Both the position numbers and the translations under genes were made by a program. Under the pieces are notes generated by a model that had not been told where the DNA came from, made no database searches, and saw only the letters and a program-made list of their open reading frames with translations. A DNA stretch of 64,000 nucleotides, taken from Rahnella inusitata. GTDB lineage: Bacteria; Pseudomonadota; Gammaproteobacteria; Enterobacterales; Enterobacteriaceae. Shown here in pieces: positions 12,561 through 23,253 of the stretch (within the stretch, counting starts at the first letter, position 1; every line of letters starts with the position of its first letter). Location: the NCBI RefSeq assembly GCF_003263515.1, contig NZ_JYDE01000002.1, positions 124,001-188,000 of the forward strand, read 5' to 3'.

Positions 12561-13157
12561 TTACCACGTCCAGACGTTGCCCGGCGTAATCACTTCCGGC
12601 AATGGCACGTCCCAGTGCTCAACCGGCAATTCCTCTACTTTCTGGCAATCATGGGCTAAACCGATCGGATATGGCCCGCCGTTCTGCCAGTGCTCCAGCG
12701 TACGGTCATAAAAACCACCGCCCATGCCCAGGCGCTGACCTTGGTTATCGAACGCCACCAGCGGTGTCAGGATAATATCCAGCTGCGTGAGGGGGAGAAC
12801 CTTTGTGACGTCCAGCTGTGGTTCGAGAATTTTAAGGCGATTACGTACAAGCAGAGTTTGCGGCGTGTAGTGCAGAAACAGCAAATGATGAGATGAAAAA
12901 GGGTGCAGCACCGGTAGGTAAAGCTGTTTGCCTTCTTGCCATAAACGCTGAATGAGCGGTGCGGTATCGAGTTCTCCGTCAAAAGACAGAAATACGGAAA
13001 CAGTCGTCGCAGAGCGAATTTTAGGATGCGAAGCAACGCGTTCGGCGGCCTGAAGGGCAAAATGAGTTTGCTGTTCGGGAGTGAGATTTTTCCTGCGTTG
13101 GCGTATTTCGGTGCGGAGTTGTTGTCGGGCTAAAGTGAACTGAGGTGTGTGCAACAT
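12561..13157 (-). CDS. fau: 5-formyltetrahydrofolate cyclo-ligase
   Basis: ATP-dependent conversion of 5-formyl-THF to 5,10-methenyl-THF (also called YgfA), which recycles the inhibitory 5-formyl form. I start it at ATG 13157, giving 198 aa. Residues then match the family: TEIRQRRKNLTPEQQ, VSVFLSFDGELDTAPLI, PVLHPFSSHHLLFLHY, and the ATP/phosphate loop QRLGMGGGFYDRTLEHW. The open frame continues to 13301, but those 48 codons lie inside the 6S RNA gene and read its sequence, so the longer start is artefactual. Order zapA-ssrS-fau is the same as in E. coli, where 6S RNA and fau are co-transcribed. Confidence 0.94.
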   Translation of the reverse strand: MLHTPQFTLARQQLRTEIRQRRKNLTPEQQTHFALQAAERVASHPKIRSATTVSVFLSFDGELDTAPLIQRLWQEGKQLYLPVLHPFSSHHLLFLHYTPQTLLVRNRLKILEPQLDVTKVLPLTQLDIILTPLVAFDNQGQRLGMGGGFYDRTLEHWQNGGPYPIGLAHDCQKVEELPVEHWDVPLPEVITPGNVWTW

Positions 13158-13196
13158 AGATACATGAACCAGAAAGGGATGTACCGAAAAGAAAGG

Positions 13197-13380
13197 GGAA
13201 TCTCCGAGATGCCGTCGCAGGCTGTAACCCTTGAACCCATGGTTCAAGGTGAACGTGCTGTCGCAATCTTTAGGCTTCTCGGACGGACCGAGCATGCGCA
13301 CCGATTACGGATCATCACATTCTGTTGGTACTAATTATCGGCTCAGGGGACGGGCCCGCTGGCGAACATCTCAGAGAAAT
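13197..13380 (-). ncRNA. ssrS: 6S RNA
   Basis: 184 nt, the same length as E. coli 6S RNA. The ends match: 5' ATTTCTCTGAGATGTTCGC and 3' GGCATCTCGGAGATTCC pair to close the long hairpin. The conserved blocks GCGGGCC, CCCCTGAGCCGATA, GCATGCTCGGTCCGTCCGAG and the CTTGAACC / GGTTCAAGGGTTACAGCCTG arm are all present. It sequesters sigma-70 RNA polymerase in stationary phase by mimicking an open promoter. It lies between zapA and fau on the same strand. Confidence 0.96.
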
Positions 13381-13427
13381 TTTTTACCGTTTCTGACTGC
13401 CTGTGACCAGCAAATCAGCAACGTGTG

Positions 13428-13757
13428 TTATTCGAAAGGCGCCCCTTCACGTTCAGAGATCCGGCCTTGTTCGAGCAGTGCCTGCTCGATGGTTTGTTGC
13501 AGCATCCGGATACGTTGTTCCATATTGGATGCGTAATCGCGAGTTTTCAACCTTTCCTGAGCAAGTTCGTGACATACGTTCAATGCCGCGATGAAAACCA
13601 GTTGCTCTGTATTGGTGACTCTAGTGCGAACTTTCAGATCTTGCAACCGCTGATTAAGATCTTCAGCTGCCAGATTCAGTGCTTCCTGTTGTTCTGGCGG
13701 ACAATTCACTCGTAAAGAGCGACCAAAAATTTGAATATCTACCGGTTGTGCAGACAT
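13428..13757 (-). CDS. zapA: Cell division protein ZapA
   Basis: Small cytosolic protein that binds FtsZ and bundles its filaments at the septal ring. At 109 aa it has the E. coli length. The N-terminal domain ([20 protein letters not shown], then EEQEAL-type text [16 protein letters not shown]) is followed by a long helix from about residue 50 that forms the antiparallel coiled coil ([20 protein letters not shown] to [20 protein letters not shown]). Divergent from ygfB across about 250 bp; ssrS and fau follow. Confidence 0.96.
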   Translation of the reverse strand: MSAQPVDIQIFGRSLRVNCPPEQQEALNLAAEDLNQRLQDLKVRTRVTNTEQLVFIAALNVCHELAQERLKTRDYASNMEQRIRMLQQTIEQALLEQGRISEREGAPFE

Positions 13758-14009
13758 GCCACCTTCCTGCTAATTTATTCGTCCGCCCCAACGTGACCAC
13801 TACGACCTGGCGCAGGATGTTGGAAGCGGGCGCCACTATAACTATCTCAATACCAGGTTACAACCCCGTGGCTGACTGACTGCTGCCCGATTGTTCAGAG
13901 CGAGACATTCAACCCTCAGTGTGCCTGAGACAGGCTGCTAATCTGGTACTACGACAGACCTTGGTGGTAGCATAACACGAACTTATCCAGCCAACGATGG
14001 CGAATGCGC

Positions 14010-14582
14010 ATGTCTATTGAGAATACTTACCCAACTTACGATTCGTTGGATCAAAACCTGAAACAACAATCGGTTGCTTTAACCGCAGCAGAAATGCACG
14101 GGTTGATCAGTGGTTTACTGTGCGGTGGCAACCGGGACGGTAGCTGGTTAACGCTGGTGCATGACCTGACGAATGAAGGCATGGCCTACCCGCACACGCT
14201 GGCCGATTTGCTACAGCAATTGCGTAAAGTCACCTCCGATACCCTGGAAGACGACAGTTTCGAATTCAAAATCATGATGCCAGATGATGATAAAAGCATC
14301 TTCGAGCGCGCCGACGCACTGGCGGGATGGGTCAACCATTTCCTGCTCGGTCTCGGCATGATGCAGCCCAAACTCGCCAAAGTGAAAGGCGAAGTCGGCG
14401 AAGCTATCGACGATTTGCGTAGCATCGCGCAATTAGGTTACGACGAAGATGAAGATCAGGAACAATTGGCGCAGTCTTTAGAAGAAGTGGTGGAATACGT
14501 CCGCGTGGCAGCCATCCTGTGCTTTGGCGAATTTGGCCACAGCTTGCCGACCGCCCCGGAAAATCCGCGTACATTGCATTAA
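14010..14582 (+). CDS. ygfB: UPF0149 family protein YgfB
   Basis: Conserved protein of unsettled function (UPF0149), always found near pepP and ubiH in gamma-proteobacteria. The 190 aa match E. coli YgfB (192): [17 protein letters not shown] at the N-terminus, [22 protein letters not shown], then [21 protein letters not shown] and a final ENPRTLH. A Met two codons earlier (14004) is possible, but MSIEN matches E. coli MSIQN. The acidic C-terminal half is typical. First gene of the ygfB-pepP-ubiH-ubiI unit; pepP begins 59 bp later. Confidence 0.93.
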   Translation: MSIENTYPTYDSLDQNLKQQSVALTAAEMHGLISGLLCGGNRDGSWLTLVHDLTNEGMAYPHTLADLLQQLRKVTSDTLEDDSFEFKIMMPDDDKSIFERADALAGWVNHFLLGLGMMQPKLAKVKGEVGEAIDDLRSIAQLGYDEDEDQEQLAQSLEEVVEYVRVAAILCFGEFGHSLPTAPENPRTLH

Positions 14583-14641
14583 GTTTTTCATGAATTGTTC
14601 TTAACACGATTAATTAAAACGATTTCAGGAGAGCAGGTGAG

Positions 14642-15958
14642 ATGACTCAGCAAGAATTTGAGAATCGTCGTCAGGCACTTTTAGCCAAGATGGCACCAGG
14701 CAGCGCCGCCGTGATTTTTGCAGCACCCGAAGCGCCGCGCAGCGCCGACAGTGAATACCCGTATCGTCAGAATAGCGACTTCTGGTATTTCACCGGTTTC
14801 AACGAACCGGATGCGGTGCTGATTCTGGTGAAAAGTGATGAGAACCATAACCACAGCGTGCTGTTCAACCGCGTGCGTGATCTCACTGCTGAAATCTGGT
14901 TTGGCCGTCGTCTTGGCCAGGACGCGGCACCGGCTAAGCTGGGCGTCACCAAAGCACTGCCCTTCAGCGACATCAACCAGCAACTGCATCTGCTGCTCAA
15001 CGGCCTTGACGTGGTGTACCACGCGCAGGGCGAATACGCCTACGCCGATGAAATTCTTAACCGTGCGATGGATAAACTGCGGAAAGGCTTCCGTCAGAAC
15101 TTCTCTGCACCGGCCACGGTCACCGACTGGCGTCCGTGGGTTCACGATCTGCGTCTGTTCAAATCCGCTGAAGAAATCAGCATCATGCGTCGCGCCGGAC
15201 AAATCACCGCGCTGGCCCATACCCGCGCGATGGAAAAATGCCGTCCGGGCATGTTTGAATATCACCTTGAAGGCGAAATTCATCACGAATTTACCCGTCA
15301 TGGCGCACGTTATCCGTCCTACAACACGATTGTTGGCGGCGGCGAGAACGCCTGCATTTTGCATTACACCGAAAACGAGTGTGAGCTGCGCGACGGTGAT
15401 TTAGTGTTGATCGACGCCGGTTGTGAATACAAAGGTTACGCGGGTGATATCACCCGTACCTTCCCGGTGAACGGCAAATTCAGCAAAGCACAGCGCGAAA
15501 TCTATGACATCGTGCTGGCGTCAGAATACAAAGCACTGGAAGTGCTCAAACCAGGCAGCAGTATTCAGGCAGCAACCGAAGCTGCCGTCCGCGTGATGAT
15601 TAAAGGTCTGGTCACACTGGGTGTGATGAAGGGCGACGTTGAGACACTCTATGCCGAGCAGGCGCACCGTCAGTTCTTCATGCACGGCCTGTCCCACTGG
15701 CTGGGGCTGGATGTGCATGACGTCGGCCATTATGGTTCGGTTGATCGTAGCCGTACGCTGGAACCGGGGATGGTACTGACCGTCGAACCCGGTTTGTACA
15801 TTGCGCCGGATGCCGATGTGCCGGAAGCCTATCGCGGCATCGGTATTCGTATCGAAGACGACATCCTGATCACCGCCACCGGCATTGAAATTCTGACCGG
15901 CGACGTAGTGAAAGAAGCTGATGACATTGAAGCGTTGATGGCAGCAGCACGTAACTAA
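14642..15958 (+). CDS. pepP: Xaa-Pro aminopeptidase PepP
   Basis: Dinuclear manganese enzyme of the M24 family that removes N-terminal residues preceding proline. 438 aa (E. coli 441). The N-terminal creatinase-like domain occupies ~1-170 and the pita-bread catalytic domain follows. Metal ligands are D258 and D269 (LIDAGCEYKGYAGDITRTF), His in FFMHGLSHWLGLDVHDVG, Glu in LTVEPGLYI and Glu in IGIRIEDDILI. AGGAG lies upstream of the ATG. ubiH starts 19 bp after the stop, so the genes are probably co-transcribed. Confidence 0.97.
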   Translation: MTQQEFENRRQALLAKMAPGSAAVIFAAPEAPRSADSEYPYRQNSDFWYFTGFNEPDAVLILVKSDENHNHSVLFNRVRDLTAEIWFGRRLGQDAAPAKLGVTKALPFSDINQQLHLLLNGLDVVYHAQGEYAYADEILNRAMDKLRKGFRQNFSAPATVTDWRPWVHDLRLFKSAEEISIMRRAGQITALAHTRAMEKCRPGMFEYHLEGEIHHEFTRHGARYPSYNTIVGGGENACILHYTENECELRDGDLVLIDAGCEYKGYAGDITRTFPVNGKFSKAQREIYDIVLASEYKALEVLKPGSSIQAATEAAVRVMIKGLVTLGVMKGDVETLYAEQAHRQFFMHGLSHWLGLDVHDVGHYGSVDRSRTLEPGMVLTVEPGLYIAPDADVPEAYRGIGIRIEDDILITATGIEILTGDVVKEADDIEALMAAARN

Positions 15959-15976
15959 CATGAGCAACGTTTGTCT

Positions 15977-17155
15977 ATGAGCATAGTGATTGTTGGCGGC
16001 GGAATGACCGGTGCCACACTGGCGCTGGCGATATCCGCGCTGACGCAAGGGCGTCTGGCGGTGCATCTGGTGGAAGCCACTGCGCCGGAAAATCACGGGC
16101 ATCCGGGCTTTGATGCCCGTTCGATAGCGCTGGCGCAGGGGACTTGTCAGCAGCTGGCTCGCGTGGGCATCTGGCCGGCACTGGCAAAAATCGCCACGCC
16201 GATCCGTGATATCCACGTCAGCGATCGCGGCCATGCGGCCTTCGTGCATCTCAATGCCGCGCATTACGGCGTTGAAGCATTGGGGCAGGTGGTCGAGCTG
16301 CATGAAGTCGGCAAACGTTTGTTTGCACTCCTGAAGGCCGCTCCGGGCGTCACGTTGCATTGTCCGGCCAAAGTCGTGGATATCGCACGGACGGCAGATT
16401 CTGCCAGCGTCACGCTCGATACCGGCGAAACATTGACCGCGCAGCTGCTGGTCGCCGCCGACGGTTCCCACTCCTCGCTGGCGAAGGCCTGCAATATTGG
16501 CTGGCAGCGCGAAGACTATGGTCAGATTGCGGTCATCACCAATGTCGCAACGTCTGAACCGCATCGTGGCCGTGCGTTTGAACGCTTCACACAACACGGT
16601 CCGCTGGCCTTATTACCAATGTCCGACGGGCGCAGCTCGCTGGTGTGGTGTCATCCGCGTGAGGCCAAAGCTGAAATCGATGGTTGGACTGAAGCGCAAT
16701 TTCTCAGTGAACTGCAAAAAGCCTTCGGCTGGCGCCTGGGCACGATGAAGCAGGCCGGTACGCGCTTTAGCTATCCGCTGCAATTACAGAAAGCCAACAG
16801 TCATATCAGCCACCGTCTGGCGCTGGTCGGCAATGCCGCCCAAACGCTGCATCCGATCGCCGGACAGGGCTTTAATCTTGGTTTACGTGACGTGATGACG
16901 CTGGCGGAAACGCTGGCAAATGCCGCCGCGCACGGAACCGACGTCGGCAGTTATCGCGTGCTGAGTGAATACCAGCAGCGCCGTCAGCCCGATCAGCAGG
17001 CTACCGTCGGCGTGACCGATGGTCTGATCCATTTATTTGCCAATCGCTGGCTGCCATTAATGGTCGGACGCAATCTGGGTTTACTGGCGATGGAAGGCAT
17101 TACGCCGCTGCGCGATGCTTTTACACGCAGGACTTTAGGCTGGGTTGATCGTTAA
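15977..17155 (+). CDS. ubiH: Ubiquinone biosynthesis hydroxylase UbiH
   Basis: FAD-dependent monooxygenase of the late aerobic ubiquinone pathway (2-octaprenyl-6-methoxyphenol hydroxylase in E. coli). ATG 15977 gives 392 aa, the same length as E. coli UbiH. A TTG two codons upstream is the only in-frame alternative. The FAD dinucleotide fold is IVIVGGGMTGATLALAIS at the N-terminus. LVAADGSHSSLAKAC gives the DG motif, and LVGNAAQTLHPIAGQGFNLGLRDV is the second FAD motif. It ends RRTLGWVDR. Co-directional with pepP and the paralogous ubiI, 17 bp downstream. Confidence 0.96.
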   Translation: MSIVIVGGGMTGATLALAISALTQGRLAVHLVEATAPENHGHPGFDARSIALAQGTCQQLARVGIWPALAKIATPIRDIHVSDRGHAAFVHLNAAHYGVEALGQVVELHEVGKRLFALLKAAPGVTLHCPAKVVDIARTADSASVTLDTGETLTAQLLVAADGSHSSLAKACNIGWQREDYGQIAVITNVATSEPHRGRAFERFTQHGPLALLPMSDGRSSLVWCHPREAKAEIDGWTEAQFLSELQKAFGWRLGTMKQAGTRFSYPLQLQKANSHISHRLALVGNAAQTLHPIAGQGFNLGLRDVMTLAETLANAAAHGTDVGSYRVLSEYQQRRQPDQQATVGVTDGLIHLFANRWLPLMVGRNLGLLAMEGITPLRDAFTRRTLGWVDR

Positions 17156-17172
17156 GCCTTATAGGAAAAATT

Positions 17173-18399
17173 ATGCAATCTTTTGATGTGGTTATCGCCG
17201 GTGGCGGGATGGTCGGTCTGGCGCTGGCGTGCGGATTACAGGGCAGCGGATTGCGCGTTGCAGTGCTTGAAAGCCAGCAGCCAGATCTCGATTCCCCTTT
17301 GCCGGAACAGCCGGGTCTGCGTGTTTCAGCCATCAATGCCGCCAGTGAGCGTTTACTGAAATACATCGGCGTCTGGGACAACATCACCGCGCAACGCGCC
17401 AATGCTTATCAGGGGATGGAAGTCTGGGATCGCGACAGCTTCGGCAAAATCGCGTTTCGTGGCGAAAAATACGGATTCAGCCATCTCGGCCACATCATTG
17501 AGAATCAGGTGATCCACCGCGCGCTCTGGCAACAGGCGGAGAAGTCCTCTGATATCACCCTGCTGGCACCCGCTACGCTGAAAAACGTTGCGTGGGGCGA
17601 AAACGACGCCTTTATTACGCTTAATGACGATCGCCAGCTGAGCGCGCGCTTGGTCGTTGGCGCTGATGGCGCACAGTCGTGGCTGCGTCAGCACGCCGAT
17701 ATCCCGCTGACATTCTGGGATTACCGCCATCATGCACTGGTGGCGACCATTCGCACCGAAGAGCCGCACCAGTCTGTTGCACGACAGGTCTTCCACGGCG
17801 AGGGTATTCTGGCCTTTTTGCCGCTGGCCGATGCGCATTTGTCTTCGATTGTGTGGTCCGTTTCGCCGGATGAGGCACAGCGCCTGCGTGGGCTAGAACC
17901 TGAAGAATTCAACAAAATTCTCGCCAGCACTTTCGATCTGCGTCTGGGCATCTGTACCGTTGAAAGCGAACGTCAGACCTTCCCGCTGACCGGTCGTTAT
18001 GCCCGCAGTTTTGCCGGACAGCGTCTGGCGCTGGTGGGGGATGCGGCGCACACCGTACATCCGCTGGCCGGGCAGGGCGTAAACTTAGGCTTTATGGATG
18101 CGGCCGAGCTGGCGTCTGAAATCAAACGCCTGCAAAAAGAAGGCAAAGATTTCGGGCAGCACATGTATCTGCGTCGCTATGAGCGCCGCCGTAAGCACAG
18201 TGCTGCGTTGATGCTGGCCGGAATGCAGGGTTTTCGCGAACTGTTTGCCGGTGACAATCCAGCGAAGAAACTCCTGCGTGATATCGGCCTGACGCTGGCT
18301 GATTCACTGCCGGGCGTGAAACCTAAATTAGTGCGTCAGGCCATGGGGCTGAACGACTTACCCGAATGGTTGCAGGAAGATTCGCTTCGATTGAAATAA
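17173..18399 (+). CDS. ubiI: Ubiquinone biosynthesis C5-hydroxylase UbiI
   Basis: FAD monooxygenase (formerly VisC) that hydroxylates C5 of the ubiquinone ring; paralogue of the preceding UbiH. 408 aa (E. coli 400). FAD motif DVVIAGGGMVGLALACGLQG, DG motif VVGADGAQSWLRQHADIPL, second motif LVGDAAHTVHPLAGQGVNLGFMDA. The C-terminus (VRQAMGLNDLPEWL) matches E. coli, with seven extra residues. Probably the last gene of the pepP-ubiH-ubiI unit; a 14-bp stem-loop follows. Confidence 0.96.
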   Translation: MQSFDVVIAGGGMVGLALACGLQGSGLRVAVLESQQPDLDSPLPEQPGLRVSAINAASERLLKYIGVWDNITAQRANAYQGMEVWDRDSFGKIAFRGEKYGFSHLGHIIENQVIHRALWQQAEKSSDITLLAPATLKNVAWGENDAFITLNDDRQLSARLVVGADGAQSWLRQHADIPLTFWDYRHHALVATIRTEEPHQSVARQVFHGEGILAFLPLADAHLSSIVWSVSPDEAQRLRGLEPEEFNKILASTFDLRLGICTVESERQTFPLTGRYARSFAGQRLALVGDAAHTVHPLAGQGVNLGFMDAAELASEIKRLQKEGKDFGQHMYLRRYERRRKHSAALMLAGMQGFRELFAGDNPAKKLLRDIGLTLADSLPGVKPKLVRQAMGLNDLPEWLQEDSLRLK

Positions 18400-18722
18400 T
18401 CTAATTTCAGCTCAGTTTTTCCATTACATTTTCTAATCCGGGGCCGGATTTCTCATTCTGCAAATGGTGAGAAATCCGGCCTTGTCGTTATATAACGTCG
18501 ATATTTTTGCTGTTTATTTGTAGATTTTGCGCCACAAACCCCATTTTCCCAGTCAAAAACTCTGCACAATGCCCCTGCTATTTAACTGACATTCCCTTTG
18601 CTCTGCATATTTTATCTTATGGTTAGCAGGGGAATTCGGTGGTAAGTTCAGGTAAAGGGTATCGTTTGCGCTCCCTGCGAATTTCGACTTTTTCAGGCAG
18701 CCTTTTCGTCATGAGGAATAAG
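18400..18722 (+). promoter_or_regulatory. gcvT leader region with strong inverted repeat
   Basis: 323 bp without a gene. A perfect 14-bp inverted repeat (GGCCGGATTTCTCA at 18442-18455, TGAGAAATCCGGCC at 18468-18481) lies 43 bp after ubiI and is followed by CTTGTCG rather than a T-run; it may terminate ubiI. A 12-bp palindrome CGTTATATAACG follows at 18486-18497. The remaining AT-rich part should hold the gcvTHP promoter. GcvA/GcvR, Lrp and PurR control is known in E. coli, but I could not place their sites. Confidence 0.5.
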
Positions 18723-19820
18723 ATGGTTAAGCAGACTCAGCTTTTTGAACAACATGTCGCGTGCGGTGCGCGTATGGTCGATTTCCACGGCTGGATGATG
18801 CCTCTGCATTATGGCTCCCAGCTGGATGAACACCACGTTGTGCGCCAGGATGCCGGCATGTTCGACGTCTCGCACATGACCATCGTTGATCTCCGCGGTG
18901 CCCGTACCCGTGAATTCCTCCGTTACCTGCTGGCGAACGATGTCGCCAAACTAACCGTTCCCGGCAAAGCGCTGTACACCGGTATGCTCAATGCCTCCGG
19001 CGGCGTGATCGATGACCTGATTGTTTATTTCCTTACTGAAGATTATTTCCGCCTGGTGGTGAACTCCGCGACCCGTGAGAAAGATCTGGCATGGATTTCG
19101 CAGCATGCAGAACCGTACGGCGTTGAACTGACCGTACGTGATGATTTAGCGCTGGTGGCCGTTCAGGGGCCGCAGGCGAAAGAAAAAGCCCAAACCTTAT
19201 TTACTGCTGAACAAAAACAGGCCGTCGAGGGCATGAAGCCGTTCTTTGGCGTGCAGGCGGGCGCTTTGTTTATCGCGACCACCGGCTACACCGGTGAAGC
19301 GGGCTATGAAATAGCGCTGCCGCAAGAACAGGTCGCAGATTTCTGGCAGAAATTGCTGGCGGCGGGCGTGAAGCCTGCCGGTCTTGGGGCACGTGACACG
19401 CTGCGTCTGGAAGCGGGTATGAACCTTTACGGTCAGGAAATGGATGAAGGCGTTTCACCGCTGGCGGCCAACATGGGCTGGACCATTGCGTGGGCACCGG
19501 AAGACCGCGATTTTATTGGCCGTGACGCCCTGGAAAGACAGCGCGAGCAGGGCACCGAACAGCTGGTCGGTCTGGTGATGACCGAAAAAGGCGTATTGCG
19601 TAACGAGCTGCCGGTGCATTTCACCGATGCGGCAGGCAACACTCAACAAGGCGTGATCACCAGCGGTTCATTCTCCCCGACGCTGGGCTACAGCATCGCG
19701 CTGGCGCGCGTTCCGGCAGGCATTGGCGAGCAGGCGATTGTGCAAATTCGTAACCGTGAGATGCCGGTAAAAGTCACCAAACCGGGCTTTGTCCGTAATG
19801 GTAAACCGCTGGCGCAGTAA
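18723..19820 (+). CDS. gcvT: Aminomethyltransferase (glycine cleavage T protein)
   Basis: T protein of the glycine cleavage system. It transfers the methylene group from lipoyl-bound aminomethyl on GcvH to tetrahydrofolate and releases ammonia. ATG 18723, preceded by GAGGA, gives 365 aa (E. coli 364). The open frame extends to 18639, but the added 28 residues have no family match. Folate-binding text is present: [47 protein letters not shown], and [16 protein letters not shown]. First gene of gcvTHP. Confidence 0.97.
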   Translation: MVKQTQLFEQHVACGARMVDFHGWMMPLHYGSQLDEHHVVRQDAGMFDVSHMTIVDLRGARTREFLRYLLANDVAKLTVPGKALYTGMLNASGGVIDDLIVYFLTEDYFRLVVNSATREKDLAWISQHAEPYGVELTVRDDLALVAVQGPQAKEKAQTLFTAEQKQAVEGMKPFFGVQAGALFIATTGYTGEAGYEIALPQEQVADFWQKLLAAGVKPAGLGARDTLRLEAGMNLYGQEMDEGVSPLAANMGWTIAWAPEDRDFIGRDALERQREQGTEQLVGLVMTEKGVLRNELPVHFTDAAGNTQQGVITSGSFSPTLGYSIALARVPAGIGEQAIVQIRNREMPVKVTKPGFVRNGKPLAQ

Positions 19821-19874
19821 CGAATCCGATTGAGTTGAACACAAAAATTTAAAAACATTTTCAGGAGATTATTG

Positions 19875-20261
19875 ATGAGCAATGTTCCCGCAGAGTTGAA
19901 ATATGCCTCTTCCCACGAATGGGTGCGTTCTGAAGGCAACGGCGTTTACACCGTAGGTATCACCGAACACGCGCAGGAATTGCTGGGCGACATGGTGTTT
20001 GTCGATCTGCCAGAAGTTGGCCGTGAAGTGGCTGCTGGCGAAGACTGCGCCGTGGCAGAATCCGTGAAAGCGGCTTCCGATATTTACTCCCCGATCAGCG
20101 GCGAAATCATCGCGGTGAACGGTGAACTGGAAGGTTCTCCGGAGCTGGTTAACAGCGAGCCATACGGTGCCGGTTTCCTGTTCCAGATTAAAGCGTCAGA
20201 CGAAGCCGAACTGGCTAACCTGCTTGATGCAGCAGCTTATGGTTCCTCGATCGACGAATAA
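19875..20261 (+). CDS. gcvH: Glycine cleavage H protein
   Basis: Lipoylated shuttle protein of the glycine cleavage complex. ATG 19875 (after AGGAGA) gives 128 aa; a TTG one codon earlier is less likely. The lipoyl-lysine is K65 in [12 protein letters not shown]. The strand text [23 protein letters not shown] is family-specific. It lies 54 bp after gcvT and 108 bp before gcvP, which is preceded by a GC hairpin (20278-20300). Confidence 0.97.
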   Translation: MSNVPAELKYASSHEWVRSEGNGVYTVGITEHAQELLGDMVFVDLPEVGREVAAGEDCAVAESVKAASDIYSPISGEIIAVNGELEGSPELVNSEPYGAGFLFQIKASDEAELANLLDAAAYGSSIDE

Positions 20262-20369
20262 GTAAGACTGCACGACCGCCTCGCAACCCGTTTGCGGGGC
20301 GCATTCAACACCCGTAGCTTTTGTCAGTATCCCAAGACACCTCCAGCAGATTTCAGGAATGCGTAGCAA

Positions 20370-23243
20370 ATGACTCAGACTCTCAGCCAACTCGAACACA
20401 GCGAAGCGTTTATCGGCCGCCACATTGGTCCGTCTTCTCAGCAGCAGCAAGATATGCTGGAGACGGTCGGTGCCGGTTCGTTAAATGCCCTGATCCAGCA
20501 GATCGTTCCGGTCGATATTCAGTTGCCGGGGCCACCGGCCGTCGGCGATGCCGTAACCGAACATCAGGCGCTGGCTGAGCTTAAAGCCATTGCCAGCCAG
20601 AATCAGCGCTATAAATCCTACATCGGTATGGGTTACAGCGCGGTGCTGACGCCGCCGGTAATCCTGCGCAATATGCTGGAAAATCCGGGCTGGTACACCG
20701 CGTATACGCCGTATCAACCCGAGGTGTCGCAGGGGCGTCTGGAATCACTGCTGAACTTCCAGCAGCTGACGCTGGATCTGACCGGTCTGGATCTGGCTTC
20801 TGCTTCGTTGCTTGATGAAGCGACCGCCGCTGCTGAAGCGATGGCGCTGGCAAAACGCGCCAGCAAACTGAAAAACGCCAACCGTTTCTTCGTGGCTGAC
20901 GATGTGCACCCGCAAACCCTGGACGTGGTTCGCACCCGTGCTGAAACCTTTGGCTTCGACATCATTGTTGATAAAGCCGAGAAGGTGCTGGATCTGGAAG
21001 GCGTGTTCGGTGTGCTGTTACAGCAGGTCGGCACCACAGGTGAAGTTCACGATTACAGCGCACTGCTGGCTGAACTGAAATCCCGCAAAATTATCACCAG
21101 CGTTGCCGCTGACATTATGGCACTGGTTACGCTGACCGCGCCGGGCAAGCAGGGCGCGGACGTGGTCTTTGGTTCGGCACAGCGTTTCGGCGTGCCAATG
21201 GGCTACGGCGGCCCGCACGCGGCGTTCTTCGCCTGTATTGATGATTTCAAACGCTCAATGCCGGGCCGCATTATCGGTGTTTCCCGCGACGCTGCAGGCA
21301 AAACCGCACTGCGCATGGCGATGCAGACTCGTGAGCAACATATCCGCCGCGAAAAAGCCAACTCCAACATCTGTACCTCGCAGGTTTTACTGGCCAACAT
21401 CGCCAGCCTGTATGCAGTATTCCACGGCCCTGAAGGCCTGAAACGCATTGCTTCACGCATTCACCGCCTGACCGACATTCTGGCCACTGGCCTGAAACAG
21501 GGCGGTCTGACCCTGCGTCACAATACCTGGTTCGATACCCTGACCGTGGAAGTGAAAGACAAAGCCGCCGTGCTGGAACGCGCGCTGAGCTTCGGTCTGA
21601 ACCTGCGTACTGATATTCACGGTGCTGTCGGCGTGACGCTTGATGAAGCCACCTCCCGTGAAGACGTGCAGATCTTGTTCGCCGCTCTGCTGGGGGACGA
21701 CAACGGTCTGGACATCGATAAACTGGATAAAGCTGTTTCGACTGACAGCAACTCGATCCCGGCCGCGATGCTGCGTGTGGATCCGATCCTGACGCATCCG
21801 GTGTTCAATCAGTACCACAGCGAAACCGAGATGATGCGTTACATGCACCGTCTGGAGAAAAAGGATCTGGCGCTGAATCAGGCAATGATCCCGCTGGGTT
21901 CCTGCACCATGAAACTCAATGCTGCCGCCGAGATGATCCCAATCACCTGGCCGGAATTCGCTGAACTGCACCCGTTCTGCCCGACTGAACAGGCCGCCGG
22001 TTATCAGCAAATGATTGGTCAGCTTTCACAGTGGCTGGTGCAACTGACCGGTTACGATGCCGTCTGTATGCAGCCTAACTCTGGCGCGCAGGGCGAATAC
22101 GCCGGTCTGCTGGCGATCCGCCGTTACCATGAAAGCCGTAACGAAAGCAGCCGTCACATTTGTCTGATCCCAAGTTCTGCCCACGGTACCAACCCGGCGT
22201 CTGCACAGATGGCGAGCATGACCGTGGTGGTTGTCGCCTGTGACAAACAGGGCAACATTGATCTGAGCGATCTGCGTGAGAAAGCGGCGCAGGCGGGCGA
22301 TGCGCTGTCTTGTATCATGGTGACTTACCCGTCAACGCACGGCGTTTACGAGGAAACTATCCGCGAAGTCTGCCAGATTGTTCACCAGTATGGCGGTCAG
22401 GTTTACCTCGACGGCGCGAACATGAACGCACAGGTCGGCATTACCACGCCGGGCTACATCGGCGCAGATGTTTCGCACCTCAACTTGCATAAAACCTTCT
22501 GTATCCCACACGGCGGTGGCGGTCCGGGCATGGGCCCTATCGGCGTCAAAGCCCATCTGGCGCCGTTTGTACCGGGTCACAGCGTAGTACAGATTGACGG
22601 CGTACTGACACAAAATGGCGCGGTGTCCGCCGCACCGTTCGGCAGCGCTTCAATTCTGCCAATCAGCTGGATGTATATCCGCATGATGGGCGCGGAAGGG
22701 TTGAAACAGGCCAGTCAGGTTGCGATCCTGAACGCTAACTACATTGCCACCCGTCTGAAAGAGGCTTATCCGGTGCTCTACACCGGACGCGATGGTCGCG
22801 TGGCACACGAATGTATTCTGGACATCCGACCGCTGAAAGAAGCGACCGGCATCAGCGAAATGGACATCGCCAAGCGTCTGATCGACTACGGCTTCCACGC
22901 CCCGACCATGTCCTTCCCGGTTGCCGGTACGTTGATGGTTGAGCCGACCGAATCAGAAAGCAAAGTCGAGCTGGATCGCTTTATCGACGCGCTGCTGGCA
23001 ATTCGCGGTGAAATCGACAGCGTCGCCAAAGGCGAATGGCCGCTGGCTGATAATCCGCTGGTGAATGCCCCGCACGTGCAGGACGAACTGGTCAGCGAGT
23101 GGACCCATCCGTACAGCCGTGAACTGGCGGTCTTCCCGGCAGGCAGCGAGAATAAATACTGGCCGGCGGTGAAGCGTCTGGATGATGTCTACGGTGACAG
23201 AAACTTGTTCTGTTCATGTGTGCCGATCTCAGATTACGAGTAA
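20370..23243 (+). CDS. gcvP: Glycine dehydrogenase (decarboxylating), P protein
   Basis: PLP enzyme that decarboxylates glycine and passes the aminomethyl group to lipoyl-GcvH. It has the same length as E. coli, 957 aa. The two homologous halves are fused: the N-terminal half carries [18 protein letters not shown], and the catalytic C-terminal half carries [12 protein letters not shown] and PLP-lysine K708 in [19 protein letters not shown] Gly-rich loop [12 protein letters not shown] follows. Last gene of gcvTHP. A 9-bp hairpin (GCCTCGCAA / TTGCGGGGC) sits in the gcvH-gcvP gap and another follows gcvP; these probably shape relative expression or mRNA stability. Confidence 0.98.
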   Translation: MTQTLSQLEHSEAFIGRHIGPSSQQQQDMLETVGAGSLNALIQQIVPVDIQLPGPPAVGDAVTEHQALAELKAIASQNQRYKSYIGMGYSAVLTPPVILRNMLENPGWYTAYTPYQPEVSQGRLESLLNFQQLTLDLTGLDLASASLLDEATAAAEAMALAKRASKLKNANRFFVADDVHPQTLDVVRTRAETFGFDIIVDKAEKVLDLEGVFGVLLQQVGTTGEVHDYSALLAELKSRKIITSVAADIMALVTLTAPGKQGADVVFGSAQRFGVPMGYGGPHAAFFACIDDFKRSMPGRIIGVSRDAAGKTALRMAMQTREQHIRREKANSNICTSQVLLANIASLYAVFHGPEGLKRIASRIHRLTDILATGLKQGGLTLRHNTWFDTLTVEVKDKAAVLERALSFGLNLRTDIHGAVGVTLDEATSREDVQILFAALLGDDNGLDIDKLDKAVSTDSNSIPAAMLRVDPILTHPVFNQYHSETEMMRYMHRLEKKDLALNQAMIPLGSCTMKLNAAAEMIPITWPEFAELHPFCPTEQAAGYQQMIGQLSQWLVQLTGYDAVCMQPNSGAQGEYAGLLAIRRYHESRNESSRHICLIPSSAHGTNPASAQMASMTVVVVACDKQGNIDLSDLREKAAQAGDALSCIMVTYPSTHGVYEETIREVCQIVHQYGGQVYLDGANMNAQVGITTPGYIGADVSHLNLHKTFCIPHGGGGPGMGPIGVKAHLAPFVPGHSVVQIDGVLTQNGAVSAAPFGSASILPISWMYIRMMGAEGLKQASQVAILNANYIATRLKEAYPVLYTGRDGRVAHECILDIRPLKEATGISEMDIAKRLIDYGFHAPTMSFPVAGTLMVEPTESESKVELDRFIDALLAIRGEIDSVAKGEWPLADNPLVNAPHVQDELVSEWTHPYSRELAVFPAGSENKYWPAVKRLDDVYGDRNLFCSCVPISDYE

Positions 23244-23253
23244 GACTCCAAAT

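Noticed and set aside
13158-13301. N-terminal extension of Fau
   Set aside because: These codons lie within the 6S RNA gene; family proteins start at the equivalent of 13157.
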